Shown: positions 1 through 11,810 of the stretch, one piece after another
Position numbering within the stretch: position 1 is the stretch's first letter
Layout of the letters: each line of letters starts with the position of its first letter
Source of the DNA: Saururus chinensis
Taxonomy: Eukaryota; Streptophyta; Magnoliopsida; Piperales; Saururaceae
Length of the DNA: 64,000 nt
Assembly (NCBI GenBank): GCA_035235625.1
Contig: CP141148.1
Span: 34,535,057 to 34,599,056 of the forward strand
Direction of reading: 5' to 3'
Program-made: the position numbers and the translations under genes
The notes under the pieces: model-generated
Database searches by the model: none
What the model saw: the letters and a program-made list of their open reading frames with translations, nothing else
Told to the model about the DNA's origin: nothing

Positions 1-363
1 TTTAGATTGGGCATTATACCGTGGCTAACTCTATATAAATTTTTAATATGCCTAATATAATAGTTATTAAGAAATAATAATTTATAATAAGTAGCAACTC
101 TTATTTTTTTATAAGCAAAAGGTTTTATATTACTATGTGATTGTAAATTTGTTATTTAAATTGTTAGGTTTAATAGAAAATTAATTTGACCCGGGTTTTA
201 TTTTGGGTTCTCGGGTAGGGTCGGGTTTTATCTCGGGTTGGGTTGGGTATAGGAATCTCAGGTTCTATATTGAGTAAGGTCGGGTATAGGAATTTCGGGT
301 TTTATTTTGGGTAGGGTCGGGTACTACATTACTCAACACTACCCTACCCAAGATGCAGCCCTA
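1..363. mobile_element. End of a hAT-type DNA transposon in the gene 1 intron
   Basis: The stretch from about 190 to 355 is full of repeated CGGGTAGGGTCGGGT-like words, a subterminal-repeat style common in plant hAT elements. It ends at 363 in a sequence whose reverse complement begins TAGGGCTGCATCTTGGG, a hAT-style terminus. Immediately after 363 the sequence becomes alignable with the introns of genes 2 and 3, resuming at an ATTTTT run that could be the 8-bp target duplication. The other end lies outside the window, so family and length are inferred. No coding potential is seen. Confidence 0.5.
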
Positions 364-427
364 ATTTTTTTATATATAGTGATGCTAATACAATTAATTT
401 ACTGTTAATGTTGTGATGGAAGATCAG

Positions 428-1226
428 GTTAGTCTATGTGCCCCTTACACTGACCCTCTTCGGCATCGATCGGACCTTGGAACAAGGAGCAACTAAGCTT
501 GTGAGTAAATGGCAAAATGTTGCAGCAGATTTGGATGAAAAGTTGTACCTTATGGTTATCTTGCAAGCAGCGAATTCAGGAGCAAATAGAACTGTGCAAG
601 CTTCATTTGACGCTCTATTTCAAGGAACAGCCGATGACCTTCTGCCACTGATGGAAGAAGCTTTTCCTGAACTGGGTCTGAAAAGAACAGATTGCATGGA
701 AATGAATTGGAACGAGTCGGTTGTGGCCTTTGCTAACTTTCTACCTTTAACATCAGGTCCCTACAAAGTAAAAAATGACTTAGTGGAGCAACCCTTTCCC
801 ATCAATGGGTTTCAAGGACTATGGAAGCTGTTGAAGGAAGATGTGATTGGTGCTCTGGTCATGGAGCCTTTCGGGGGAAGGATGAGTGAGATATCAGAAT
901 CAGAGATCCCATTCCCACATAGAAAGGGCAACTTGCACATTATACAATACGTAGTGCTTTTCGAAGATAAAACAAGTCTAGATTGGATGAACAGGTTATA
1001 TAGGTACATGACCCCTTATGTATCAAAATCACCAAGGGCTGCATACCTCAACTTCAGGGATCTTGACTTGGGAAGGAACCGAAAGTTCAATACAAGTTAC
1101 TTAGACGCTACGTCCTGGGGAACAAAATATTATAAGGTCAACTTCAAGAGGCTGACACTGGTGAAGACAATGGCTGATAGACACAACTTCTTTAGGAACG
1201 AGCAGAGCATCCCTCCTTTTCTGTGA
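428..1226 (+). CDS. BBE-like FAD-linked oxidase gene 1, second exon (first exon not in window)
   Basis: This open exon encodes the C-terminal half of a BBE-like oxidase: the end of the FAD domain, the substrate-binding region and the C-terminal BBE domain. It starts after acceptor ATCAG at 423-427, exactly where exon 2 of genes 2 and 3 starts, and reads LVYVPLTLTLFG onward. Visible motifs are PFPHRKGNL, the IQY strand at the active site, [11 protein letters not shown] and the closing [12 protein letters not shown]. It is about 95 percent identical to gene 2 exon 2 by eye. The loop after NESVVAFANF is about 13 residues shorter than in genes 4-6. No stop or frameshift interrupts it. The matching exon 1 would have to lie upstream of the window, beyond the transposon at 1-363; otherwise this is a 5'-truncated copy. 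The GTG at 438 is not a real start. Confidence 0.8.
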
Positions 1227-1885
1227 CCACCTCTTAGATCATATGATATCATAAGAGCTGTGTTATTGTCTCGATCACTTTTTTTATGTTTAATAATAAA
1301 ACAATCAACTTGATTGATTAATTTAGATGTCAGCCTGAGACACTGCATCATCTGATTCTGGATATCATTCAAATTGAAACAAGAGATATTCCATAACAAC
1401 ATGTTCTTACTTGTCCCTGATGTTGCCCCTCCATCTTTGATAAAAAAATCCCTCCACGCATTTTATGCTCCAGCCTCCAGGCTGCTACCAAGGTTGCCAT
1501 GGCTAGTTGCCAATAATTGTTGAATCGGGTACTTACAGCGGAAGAAAGACCAAGGAATGTTACCATGCCTTATCCACGTTTAAACGCACAGCTTGAAACT
1601 CCAGCGGATGCCCTTAGCAAATAGTTGCAGGTCCCCCCAAGTGGCGGGGGCCGCTATGTGTCGTATTTATCATTAACAGGGGCACCGTATTTTTTTAAAA
1701 AATTTTAAAAATGCTCATGTTGGGGCATCTTTCGTCCTTTAATTATCAATCCTGGTTGAGCACATTAAAACATGAGAAAGCCTCACATCGATCGAGTAGA
1801 GATGTTTTCAGAGGGTGGGTGCCCTTCATTTCTTCTCCATTCCTCAAAGATTCTTCTTACGTGAGTCTGTGTCTTCGTGTTTGAA
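1227..1885. other. Downstream region of gene 1, conserved in genes 2 and 3
   Basis: The stretch 1330-1600 is conserved downstream of gene 2 (about 19570-19900) and gene 3 (about 41090-41370). It probably contains the 3' UTR. A reverse-strand reading around 1370-1566 begins MVTFLGLSSAVSTRFNNYW and is similar in gene 2, but it is not open to a common end in all three copies and I recognise no family. The rest, to 1885, is AT-rich spacer also shared with gene 2. Confidence 0.5.
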
Positions 1886-3649
1886 TAGGGTTCCATCTCA
1901 ATTCAATTTCTGGCGGTTTTAAACCAAACCAAACCGAAATACAAGAAGCAAACCGAACCAACCGAACCGATATAAGAACCTAAAACAAACCGAAAACCGA
2001 ATAAGAACGGTAAATTTTAATTAAATTTCTTTTATTAATTAAAATCATTTCAAAACTACAAAAAATCATATTTATAAAGAAAGCTGTCAATGGAGAATTC
2101 AATTTAACATAAAAACTAAAAAGCTCAACAGAAGGAATATCTAAAAATTCACCCAGTACTATCATTTAAATAAGCCAGGCCTAGTAAAAATTGGAGTGGA
2201 GGGGGTAAAAAAGGCATTGATGTGACCGTATGTGCAGATTGTTTGAAGATTTCCAATCTGGACCCGAGAAAACCGCCATTCGAAATAGATATAGAAATTT
2301 ACAACACTTTTTCAGAAGAATAATTGAAACCATGCACCTCTGTTATGTTCTCCATTTAACTACCACGTTGAGTGAGGAAGTAACCAATACATATGTGGAT
2401 ATTACATCAAAATATCATCAAGACATTTACAATAAGTATCTAATAAACCAGAGATCGATGTATATCAGATCCAATTTTGCCTTTATAATGTATTGCTCAG
2501 ATTTCAACTTCTGCTCTCTCTCTCTATTACTTCCAGTATCCCTTTTGCATTATTTAAAAACCAATATTTGATTTATTTAATTAACGACCTACATTGAACA
2601 AATGACACATCCCATTCTACTGCAAGTAAGCCAGGCCTCAACCTAGGGACCAATCTGCCTCACATGCATATTAACACAGTGCTTTGCAATAGAGGAAAAA
2701 TGAGTGCAGATTGCAAATTAAGGTCATGAATAGAATAGTACATTCCATAGCTATTCATGTCCCGATGTATGCATTTCTAGATAATCTAGTTAATATATCG
2801 AGAAAAAAGGAGATAAGCCTAAGATTTTTCACTACAGCTACCATCTTAAGGAAAATTTTCTATTAACAAAGGATTCAAACAGACCTTATACTTGTTGCAG
2901 GAAGCTACAATCAAAGACACTTCTTCTGACCTAGACAATAAGAGAGGCAAATTGGACACATAAAAACTACACATGTAGTTATAATAGTTGCTTTGGTCCC
3001 TGCAAACATTCTGAATCCTAATACTAACTTGTGGCAAGGGTAATTCTAAAAGACAACATTCTTTAATACAAAATCCCAAATAATTATGTTAGGATGAGAG
3101 TAACTTAACTAAGACAATAACCCAAATTAATAATCTTAATATTCCTTCATAAATCCCAATAAACAACAAAGAAACAAATTCTTCATTTAAACCCAACAAT
3201 CAACAAAGTAGGAAATCTCACACTTCCCCACAACAAACGTCCACATCCATAATGTTTCATTTTTCTAAGGCAACAACCATTTAAACAAAGAGACAACCAT
3301 CAACCATCAGAACCACTTAAACAAAGTCTTTACTTAAAAAAAAAATTTAAACAAAGTCTTCACTCAGCCAATAACAATACTTATTTCAACATAATTACCG
3401 TCACAAAAAAACAAAACAAAACAAGAGGACTATTAAATTGTTGAAGCCTTAACCTTAAACATAAAATAAAATTAAAGAGTATACTATGTTATAACCTCTC
3501 CATAAATTGCAATAATGATGGAAGGTTGATGAATGAGCTAAGTGTCATCATCTGTCGTCATTTCACCTACACATAAAACCAAAAAAAAAATTATAATGGA
3601 AAGTACATATATAAATGTTATGAATGTAAAACAAATAATTAGTTTTACC

Positions 3650-4975
3650 CTCTTCAATTGTTATAATATCATGAACATGCACATTTTCTTCAGTAGGAAG
3701 TTGTATCCAATTCTATAAGCGTATTAAGGCTTCAACGACTTTCGGACTTAAAGAACTCCTATATTGATCAAGAACCCTTCCCCCAGTGCTAAAGGCTTAT
3801 TCAGAAGCAACTGTTGATACATGAATTGCTAAGAAATCCCTTGCCATATGAGATAATACTAAATATTTGTCATTATTATGTCTCCACCATTCTAAAATAT
3901 CAAACTTTTATATATCTGGGTGAGCTAATTCTTCCAAATATCACTCTAGCTCAGAACTTAGAATCCCCAACCTTCTTTTCTTGGCTCATCTTCAAGTAAG
4001 CTTTCCAGATAACATCTATCTAGTTTCAAAACTAGAAGAACTTCTATCCTCATTCGACACATAACTTGAAGACCCTTCATCATTTCTCTTTCCTAAAATA
4101 TCAACAAAATTATATTAATTGAAAAACTCTAATGTCTCTTCACAAATTTGAGAAATATAGAAATCAATTTTTTCTTAATTGTACAACTGACTATATAGGT
4201 AGTGAAGATAGTTAGTCTTATATCTTATATCTTGGGTCTAGCACAATTGCAATGGGAAACAATGCATTTGTTTCCTTCCAATACTTGTTAAACTTTTTTT
4301 GCATTTTGCAAGCCACAAGAGCTACTGATGTATCTTCATTTTCTACTATTTCTTTTAAATGTGCTTGAATTCTTAAAAAATTATGTAGAAGAAGATGTGC
4401 AGTTGGATAAGGTGTCACTAATAAAACTTTTGTAGCATTATGAAATAGTTTCAAAAACATTCATATCATTTCAGCATTTCTCCAATCATAACAAGAAGGA
4501 GTAAATCTAGCAAAAATAGGATCTCATGACTTGAGGGGAAAAAAATTCCATAGACTAAGGCTGAATCTAACATAAAAAAGTTTAATTCTACCTTGTAGAA
4601 ACATCCAAACACAGCCCACTCTTGCTCAAAATCCTCTCCGATAGAACACATCCATCAAATACTTGCATTTTAGATTGTGAAGCCCGAACATATTTAATGT
4701 TATCCCTAATTGCATTGATAGAGTTGGAAGTGTCATGTAAACCATCACACACAATAATATTCATAATATGGCATGCACATCTAACATGAAAAATAGAGGC
4801 ATTCCTTAGCAACAAGCCCTTGATACTAAAAAACTCAATTATATTCTTAACAACACAATTATTTTTAGATGCATTATCTAAAGTTAGCGTACACAACTTA
4901 TCAAATTTCCAATCAATTAAACACATTTCAATAACATTTGCAATGGCTTCTCTTGTACGGGGAACTAGGACAACA
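3650..4975 (-). pseudogene. hAT transposase remnant, copy A
   Basis: Minus-strand readings between 4588 and 4926 carry TLDNASKNN, HVRCACHIMNIIVCDGL and LCLDVSTRWN, all typical of RICESLEEPER/DAYSLEEPER-type hAT transposases. 4218-4460 carries the following region ending FPIAIVLDPRYKI. The hATC dimerisation region follows toward 3700. The frame changes several times and the N-terminal BED finger is cut off by the CACTA insertion at 4976, so the gene is dead. It is less intact than copy B. Confidence 0.75.
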
Positions 4976-5290
4976 CACTACAGAAAAAACCATCAACAAT
5001 GATGCCAGAATAGTGATGACTATTTCAGCCATCGCTAATAGTGATAATATGCGATGACTAATAGTATTAGTTGTCACTACATATCGTTATCTACCACAAC
5101 TTCTATTAGCCGTCGTTGATGACACACAAATTCAATTTTTATAGATATTTATTATTTTTTGCAATGACCATTAGAACCAACTGTCACTCATAATTTATTA
5201 CTAGCGACGGCCCATCAAAATAGCCATCGTTATTAAATCACCAACAATGGTCTAATTTAGTTATCGCTGAGGATTTTCACCCTGTGCGCT
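4976..5290. mobile_element. CACTA-type transposon end, copy A
   Basis: It starts CACTACAGAAAAAACCATC. Repeated, degenerate AGCGACGG and TCGCTAAT words follow, as in the subterminal regions of En/Spm-type elements. It interrupts the hAT transposase reading. The same junction occurs at 23222, so the nesting predates the duplication. The opposite terminus was not found. A C-rich tract at 5280-5390 may be internal CACTA sequence. Confidence 0.5.
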
Positions 5291-5639
5291 TTCCCTTAAC
5301 CCCACTAGTACTATTAGCCCCGCCCTTCCCCTCTCAATTGTCGGATTTTCCCTTTCCCGGGCTGATTTCCCTCGCCTTTCCCCTATCCCCCTATCACACT
5401 CTAGTACACGCTACCCCTGAGCAGAACCCAGTCCAAGGAGGAAGCAGCATGTGATGTAATAAGGTGGAGTTGAATTGCGAAAAACTTAACCCAACCATGG
5501 GTAGAACACTATAGAGTTGCAAACAAATACTTTGTATAAAAGCAAAATGAGCAAATAAAGGACTACTAATTAAAATATTAGTCCACTCATACTTATATAC
5601 TAAGTCATAAATAAGCCCACACATGGCTAAAATAAATCT

Positions 5640-5870
5640 AAGCCAACAATATGACATCTTCAAATATGACAATAAATTGCTGAGTGAACATGGAGTTGAC
5701 ATCTTAGAAGATTTGGTGGTTTCTTTGGTAGATAGGATTGCTAGCATGTATTTAAAGCTCATTTCCATTGATAGTAATATGTGCGCTGAGATGAACAGTG
5801 TGGGTTTAATAGTTTGCCCTTTGTTGACAAGAACACTTCAAAGATTATGAAATGAGGTATTGTTGTTTAG
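5640..5870 (+). pseudogene. Exon-like gene fragment, copy A
   Basis: This reads LLSEHGVDILEDLVVSLVD, then a segment with ASMYLKLISIDSNM and a C-terminal part TRTLQRL, before a stop. The same fragment is at about 27780-27971, where it is open further and ends in RLRNE directly at a GT. It looks like one internal exon of a conserved plant gene carried inside a repeat. I do not recognise the protein. Copy A ends early relative to copy B, so it is not functional. Confidence 0.45.
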
Positions 5871-7527
5871 ATTAGGAACACACTGATGCTAGGATTTAAC
5901 CTAATGTTATTTGTGAAAAGTTATTGATAGTATAAAATACACTATGTTTAGGCCTACTTGTAGCCATTAGAGCCTTCAACCAAGCTTAATCCCTTCCTGA
6001 GGAAGCCTTACTCTGCTAATCTTCTTTAACCTCACACAATGAGTTTCTAGTTTAGAACTTGACTAAGAATAATCTAGCTTAAGGCACCGTATTAGGATGA
6101 CTAATTGTGTATTTATAATTAAATTAAAATACCATTATTAAGAACCCTAGAATCTTGACCCTCCATCAAGAGGTTAGCCAATAGTTTAGATTCGCCACTT
6201 AAAATTACAGCTTAATAGGTATTTTGACTGAGGCCCATTATCTAGACAAATTTAAAAGCCCAAAACAGTGTTAATTAAGATAGTTGGGCCACTTGATATT
6301 TTAATATAAAAACAAGCCCAACATTCTTCCACTTGCACAACTTCTCAATTGAGCCATAGAAATAAAATCTCTCACTTGGCTCAATTAAACTAAATTTGAG
6401 AAAAATATTTTAGTTAAAAAATAACCAAGTGAGTAATGAAAAATTTGAAAATGACTTTCGTATGCGCATAAAACTTTTGTTGAAAAAACAATACCCTTTG
6501 AACTGTATGTGGTAACTTTATACTCATACAAAATGTCATAATTGCACGAATTTGGATGGTTATGTCCTGATAGCAGAGCATTCCCTTCCATGTATCACAA
6601 TGCAACTAATTCATTTTGTTTGAGTGTTATATGTTGCAAAAACAACCCAATATTCACAGCCCATAATCGAAGTGGTCGATGCAATGCAACGCAGAGAAGG
6701 AAAACTAAAATTTCTAGGAGGAAGAAGTTGGAGTTTTCTTCTTGTATCTTGTGTGAGGAACGTTGCTAATAGATCTTTGTAATTCTCTTATAACTATTTC
6801 TCTATATAATGGAATTGTGTGATCCCGTAGATGTAGATAAGATCGAACCACGTAATTCTGTGTTCTTGTTTTGCTTTCTTGTCGGCATTTTTAGATCCAT
6901 TATTCCGCATTACAGGCAAAGAACAATAAAATTATACTCTGTTCGTCCAGAACTAGAGAATAGTACATTTATACTCTGTTCGGCCAGAACCAGAGTACAA
7001 TAAATATATACTCTATTTGGCGAGGGCCTGTAGCAATATTCCCCACACACTAGAGGGTAAGACGTAATTCTGTCTTAAGGATGTGGTGTCAAACCCTTCT
7101 TTGGTCTATATTAGTTGTTGTTTTTCCATGTTTCTATAAATCTCTAAAATCATAGGGTAAATGCTAATAACAGTTGTTTAATAGCTTGATGGAAATGGAG
7201 TCCTAAGTGGGAATTAAGAAGGGACTCGACACAGGAACCTCTCAACCTTGTCTAAATTTTGCAGTGAATTGGATGACCAACGAAGTTGACATCTATAAAT
7301 GCTCCTTCTTTCTATACATTTCTTCATTGTAACTCCATTGACCACCCATTCTTTGACAGAAGCCCACCCCCATGACATAAGTTGCAAAATCATCCCCTCG
7401 CCCCCCTTAATAATATGTGCAAGTGGATCCAAATTTGATGGCACATGATGATTGTTGGTATAAATTTTAAATATGCATGAGATGCAGCAAGCTTTACTAG
7501 AGTCTCAGGGTTTAGGGTCATATAATC
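5871..7527. other. Decayed repeat spacer with copia-type LTR-like sequence
   Basis: No believable gene is seen. The stretch about 6740-6915, with a GATCGAACCACGTAATTCTG phrase, resembles the end of Ty1/copia LTRs, where such GAACCACGTAA words are frequent. It is taken as a fossil fragment with low confidence. A repeated phrase, ATACTCTGTTCGGCCAGAAC-like, occurs two to three times at 6940-7020. The remainder is AT-rich and unassigned. Confidence 0.3.
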
Positions 7528-10319
7528 CAAATATGTGGGGGTGTTAAAGCAAGGTAGAAAGCTTGACTTTGCTTGCACTCAACTCATCTCGGCTTGCATT
7601 CAAGCTCTAACTCGAAGTTGGCAAAGACAAACTCGAACATATATAATGTTTAGTTTGTCTTGGCTCAAAGCTCACGAAAATTTTAAATTTACTATATATA
7701 TTATTTATTTTATATACACTTATATATTGCTTACAATATATAGATTTCACGGCTCCCAAGTTTTAACTCCTATCAATATTATTTTCGCTTATTTTATGTA
7801 CAACTACCTTATACTTTTTGTTAGAGGAAATAAATAATGCCTTTGTGAGAACTAGGACAAAATTTGGGGTATTTCATGTACAAATTAGAATAGTAAAATA
7901 AACCAAAATTGGTTCATTTGGCATTCTAATCCAAACACATTAATCCGCTTTCTATCCTTGTTCGTATTAGTAAATTTTTCTCTAAATACTTTTAGGCAAC
8001 TAGTTTATAAAACTAAGAGTTTTTTCCATATTACCTAGCTGAATATGCCAAAATTCTATATTACATGCTTTAGTGAGAGAAATGTTATAGACCCCGTACT
8101 TAGAGGATAATCAAGAAAAATCGGACCGAAATACTTCTTAGTAAGGATTTCAGGCTTTATATCATGTTTTTTGGTTATTATGCCATAAATATCTCGAAAT
8201 GAATGATTGTGGAGTTCAAGTTCTGATTTTCAATAGGCGATTTCTAAAGTCCGACCCGTGAAAAGCAAAAATGTAGTGGGCTCACATTTCTAAATTCCTA
8301 CCCATCAAAAGTGAGTTCTGGCCTTAAAGTGAGATTCGGCTCGAGGTTCTACTCATGGACTCACACTGAAGAAGTGATTTTGCACTCACACAATAAGGTT
8401 GGACATCAAGGTGTTAATCTGGCAAAAGTTAGAGACAACAAACTGTAAGGTCCCTGATTTTTCTACGATTTTTTGGGATTTTCCTGCTATTTTTCTGGTC
8501 ATTTTCGGCAGGAAAACGTGACGCTTCATCGTATGTGTATTTGTGTATTTTCCCCCATATTTATACTCGTAGAGTCGGGTGTGGGGCTTAGTCGCAGGCC
8601 ACGGGCCTCACTGCGCACTTACAACGCGAATTTTGGAGGTTCGACGCGTAACCAGTGAGTTAATGCGCGTTGAGTATACGTTTGGAAAATAAAAAGAAAA
8701 GAAAATAAAAAGAGGGATCGGGATCGGGATCCCGATCGAGAACCTCCTGGATGGGTAAACAGTGGCCGCCAGCGGCGATTCGTGGCCGACACGACCCCCA
8801 TCCATCCTCGCCTTGCTCCGGCGAAGGCAGTGGACCACCCAACCTAGCCCGGTTCCATCTCCTCTGCCATCCCCTACTCCGGCCAGTACGCTTTGTCGTA
8901 CAATTTTCCAGTGGGCTGGCATTGCCATCGTTGGTGGGTGAGGGTGACTTGACCACCGTGGGCTCCGCCCTGGCCTGGCGATGGCCCAGGGACGGCCCCA
9001 CCCACTGGACCGATTCAGCCTCCGTCTCTCCCTTGCTTAGTCCAGGCGTCCCCCATTTTTGGTCTATGTCTGTTCTAGACCATGTGACTAATACTATCAG
9101 TCGGACACCGGATTTGATTTAGTGGATCTTTGTCCGGCTCCGCCCCGGCCCGGTGACACCAGTGGGTCACCCTAGCTTGGCCCCACCTAACCCGGTGCTA
9201 TTGCCTCTGACCTATGCCCTTCCTTGTGGCCCATAGCCACAACTATTTCCGCTCACCGGCATGGTTGCCCGTTGACCCCTCTTGCCCATTTTACGCCATC
9301 GGTACCGGATGGCCTTTGGCAAGAATTTATATGACTTACCTTGACTGAAGGTGGACGAGTTCACCTGCACAGGCCTTGGCTAGTAACAGCCTCGTGGCCT
9401 TTGCTCGACCCTAAACCCTCCCCTTGCCCTATACCGTGCGAGCTGCACAGCCGCCCGCACCATGAGTATTGGTTTGTGGGTGGCGATCGGCGATGTCGCC
9501 GCTTAGATTGGCCACTGCTAGGGCCTTAGCCCTGTTGGCTTTTGTGGGCCTTGGGTCGCCTCCTTTCAGCCCTCTCCCCCGCCCTTTGGGTCGCGTGTGC
9601 ATGTGGCCACGTGTGTGCTTTTGGGTTTAGGCACCGCATTTGCACTACCTGACCATCGGTTGGCTTTGCCACCGAATGGAGTTGACACAGAGCCGTCCTC
9701 CACCTCTCCTTTGTTCTCGAGCGTTGCCCCACGCTCTCCGCCCATATGTGGGCCCTTGTTGACACAAAATTGTCGCCGTTGGGTGCTGTCCACGGCCGAT
9801 TTTGATATTTTATGGCCGGCCAAGTATGTCTTAGCCACCGGCCAATCTTCAGTGAGTACACCCTCGACATTTGGTCGCACCGCCACATATGTTGGCACGA
9901 CTTTTCTCCTAGCCGCCCTAGTGTGCCGCCATGGATCGCGGGTTTTACCGCATTGATTTCTGACACCCCGTTTGGCCGTGATAGTTCCGGCGCTTCCTAA
10001 AACCCTCGGGACAGCAACTCTCTTAGCCAGGCAACAGTTTTGATTGCCAACTCCGCCGTTGACGCCACCACTGTCGTGTGCTCGCCATCGAACGTCATGA
10101 TTATGAGGTAGGGGAGCTTTGAACTTGTAATTTCATGATAGCATGCTTGAATGAGTAGTAGCATGCTAGGATTGCACGTTGTGCATATAAGCATGATTAT
10201 ATGGTATGTTTATATACATATGGCATGCACATGAGCTGTAAGTGCGGTTGATGTATGTGTAATACGGGTGCTAAGTATGATTGATATGCATGAGATGTAT
10301 GCACGTTTTATGGATGTGA

Positions 10320-10680
10320 ATTATGTATGCGCTAGCGATGGCTAGCAAATATGTCAGTATGCTGCGTATGGATTATGCATGTGCTAGTGATGGCTAGCGT
10401 GCATGTTTGGAGTATGTATGTATGCATGTGCTAGTGATGGCTAGCGTGCATATTTGAAGTATGTATGAATGTGTGTGCATGTGCTAGTGATGGCTAGTGT
10501 GTATGTTTGACGTATGTATGCATGTGCTAGTGATGGCTAGCGTGCATATTTGAAGTATGTATGAATGTGTGTGCATGTGCTAGTGATGGCTAGTGTGTAT
10601 GTTTGACGTATGTATGCATGTGCTAGTGATGGCTAGCGTATATGCTTGATGTATGTATGCACTAGTGATGGCTAGTGAGC
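10320..10680. repeat. Minisatellite with GTGCTAGTGATGGCTAGC core
   Basis: A unit of roughly 55-60 bases containing GTGCTAGTGATGGCTAGC, then GTATGTTTGA-type and GTATGTATGCAT words, is repeated about six times with variation. The reverse complement of the same array is at about 60905-61320 in the second LTR, so it is a property of the LTR family. Confidence 0.8.
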
Positions 10681-11459
10681 ATGTTTGTAAGTTACGTATG
10701 TATGACTGTATATATATATATGTTATACGTATCTGTGAGACATACGTATGTATGATGGTTTTTTGCCTATGATATGGATATGTATAAGTGTATGTGGGCA
10801 GAGGTATGGGCGATGAACAGTAAGAGGTGACAGAGGTTTTGTCTGAATTTGGATATGGATGTGTAAGCGTATGACGGATGACAGAGGATATGAGTATGAC
10901 GAGCAAGGATTAGAATGGATCGGTTTGTGTTGGATTGTATGTTGGGTGATTGTCAGACAATAAGAGTGTGCATAATTGTACAAGCATAACATATAGATTA
11001 TGAAGTGAAAAGTAAGTATAATAAGTGAGATATAAGTAAGAGGGCGATAACTGGGTTGGCTCTGAGGAGCTTCATTTGAGGATGTCAGTGTAAGATGATT
11101 TGGCCCTAAGATGGATGGCGAAGTATGTAAGACTGTAAGGGTTTGATGTACGATGAGTTTTGTCCATGATGTGGACTGGTAAGTGAAGTTTGCTGCCCTG
11201 ACGAACTTGGGTTTCGATCGGGCTCAGCTTCGGTTTGATCAGTCGAGGACTATGAGTTTGTGTGACATAATTGTACCGCATAATATACTTAATTCAAACT
11301 TTAATTATAAGCACAACTAATGATAGCGTTGTGAGTTTGAGACCTGAGGGTTCGACGGATTAAGTTTCGTGTTTGAGCTAGCCGATAATGAGTCGGCCAA
11401 GTATTTCTCATGTCTTGCCATAGTGTTTATCCTGCGGGATGTAGTCTGTGTGCTGTATA

Positions 11460-11810
11460 GAGCACCAGACATCTAATGCTCTGCTGAGAGCGACGTATGT
11501 TTCTGATTTGGTCTGCGTGCTATATAAGCCCAGACGTTTGATGCTCTGTTGAGAGTGATGTACGTTTCTGACTTTGTCTGTGTGCTGTATGAAGCCCAGA
11601 TGTCTAATGCTCTGTTGAGAGCGTTGTATGTTTCCGCCCAAGAGTGGCACTGTATGTTTCTGCCCAAGTGGCACTGTATGTTTTCTGCCCAAGAGTGGCA
11701 ATGACACTATAAGACCCATTATGGTAGGCAATTCTCTGGCACTATAAGACCCATTATGGTGGGCGATTCTATGGCACCATTATGGTGGGCAACTGTATGA
11801 CCCCTTATGT
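11460..11810. repeat. Two short tandem arrays inside the LTR
   Basis: 11460-11640 holds about three units of roughly 60-75 bases sharing GCTCTGTTGAGAG and TCTGTGTGCTGTAT. 11640-11810 holds units sharing GACCCATTATGGTGGGC. Both arrays recur, inverted, near 59700-60180. Confidence 0.7.

Larger units (their letters stand above)
1886..5390 (-). mobile_element. hAT transposon copy A, with a CACTA end inserted
   Basis: The left terminus at 1886 reads TAGGGTTCCATCTCAATTC and is followed by AACCAAACCGAA-type subterminal repeats, a common plant hAT end. A transposase is encoded on the minus strand between about 3650 and 4980 and is described separately. At 4976 a CACTA terminus interrupts it; its subterminal AGCGACGG and TCGCTAAT words run to about 5290. 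The right ends of both elements are not identified. The whole arrangement recurs at 20178-23733, so it was copied with the gene. 2000-3650 is AT-rich and non-coding as far as I can see. Confidence 0.6.

Noticed and set aside
1130-1402. Reverse-strand readings within BBE-like exons, such as 47490-46996 and 50843-50418
   Set aside because: Shadows of the coding strand with no domain of their own.
10320-10680. CRISPR-like spaced repeats
   Set aside because: Units are contiguous minisatellite repeats in a plant LTR without unique spacers of constant length.
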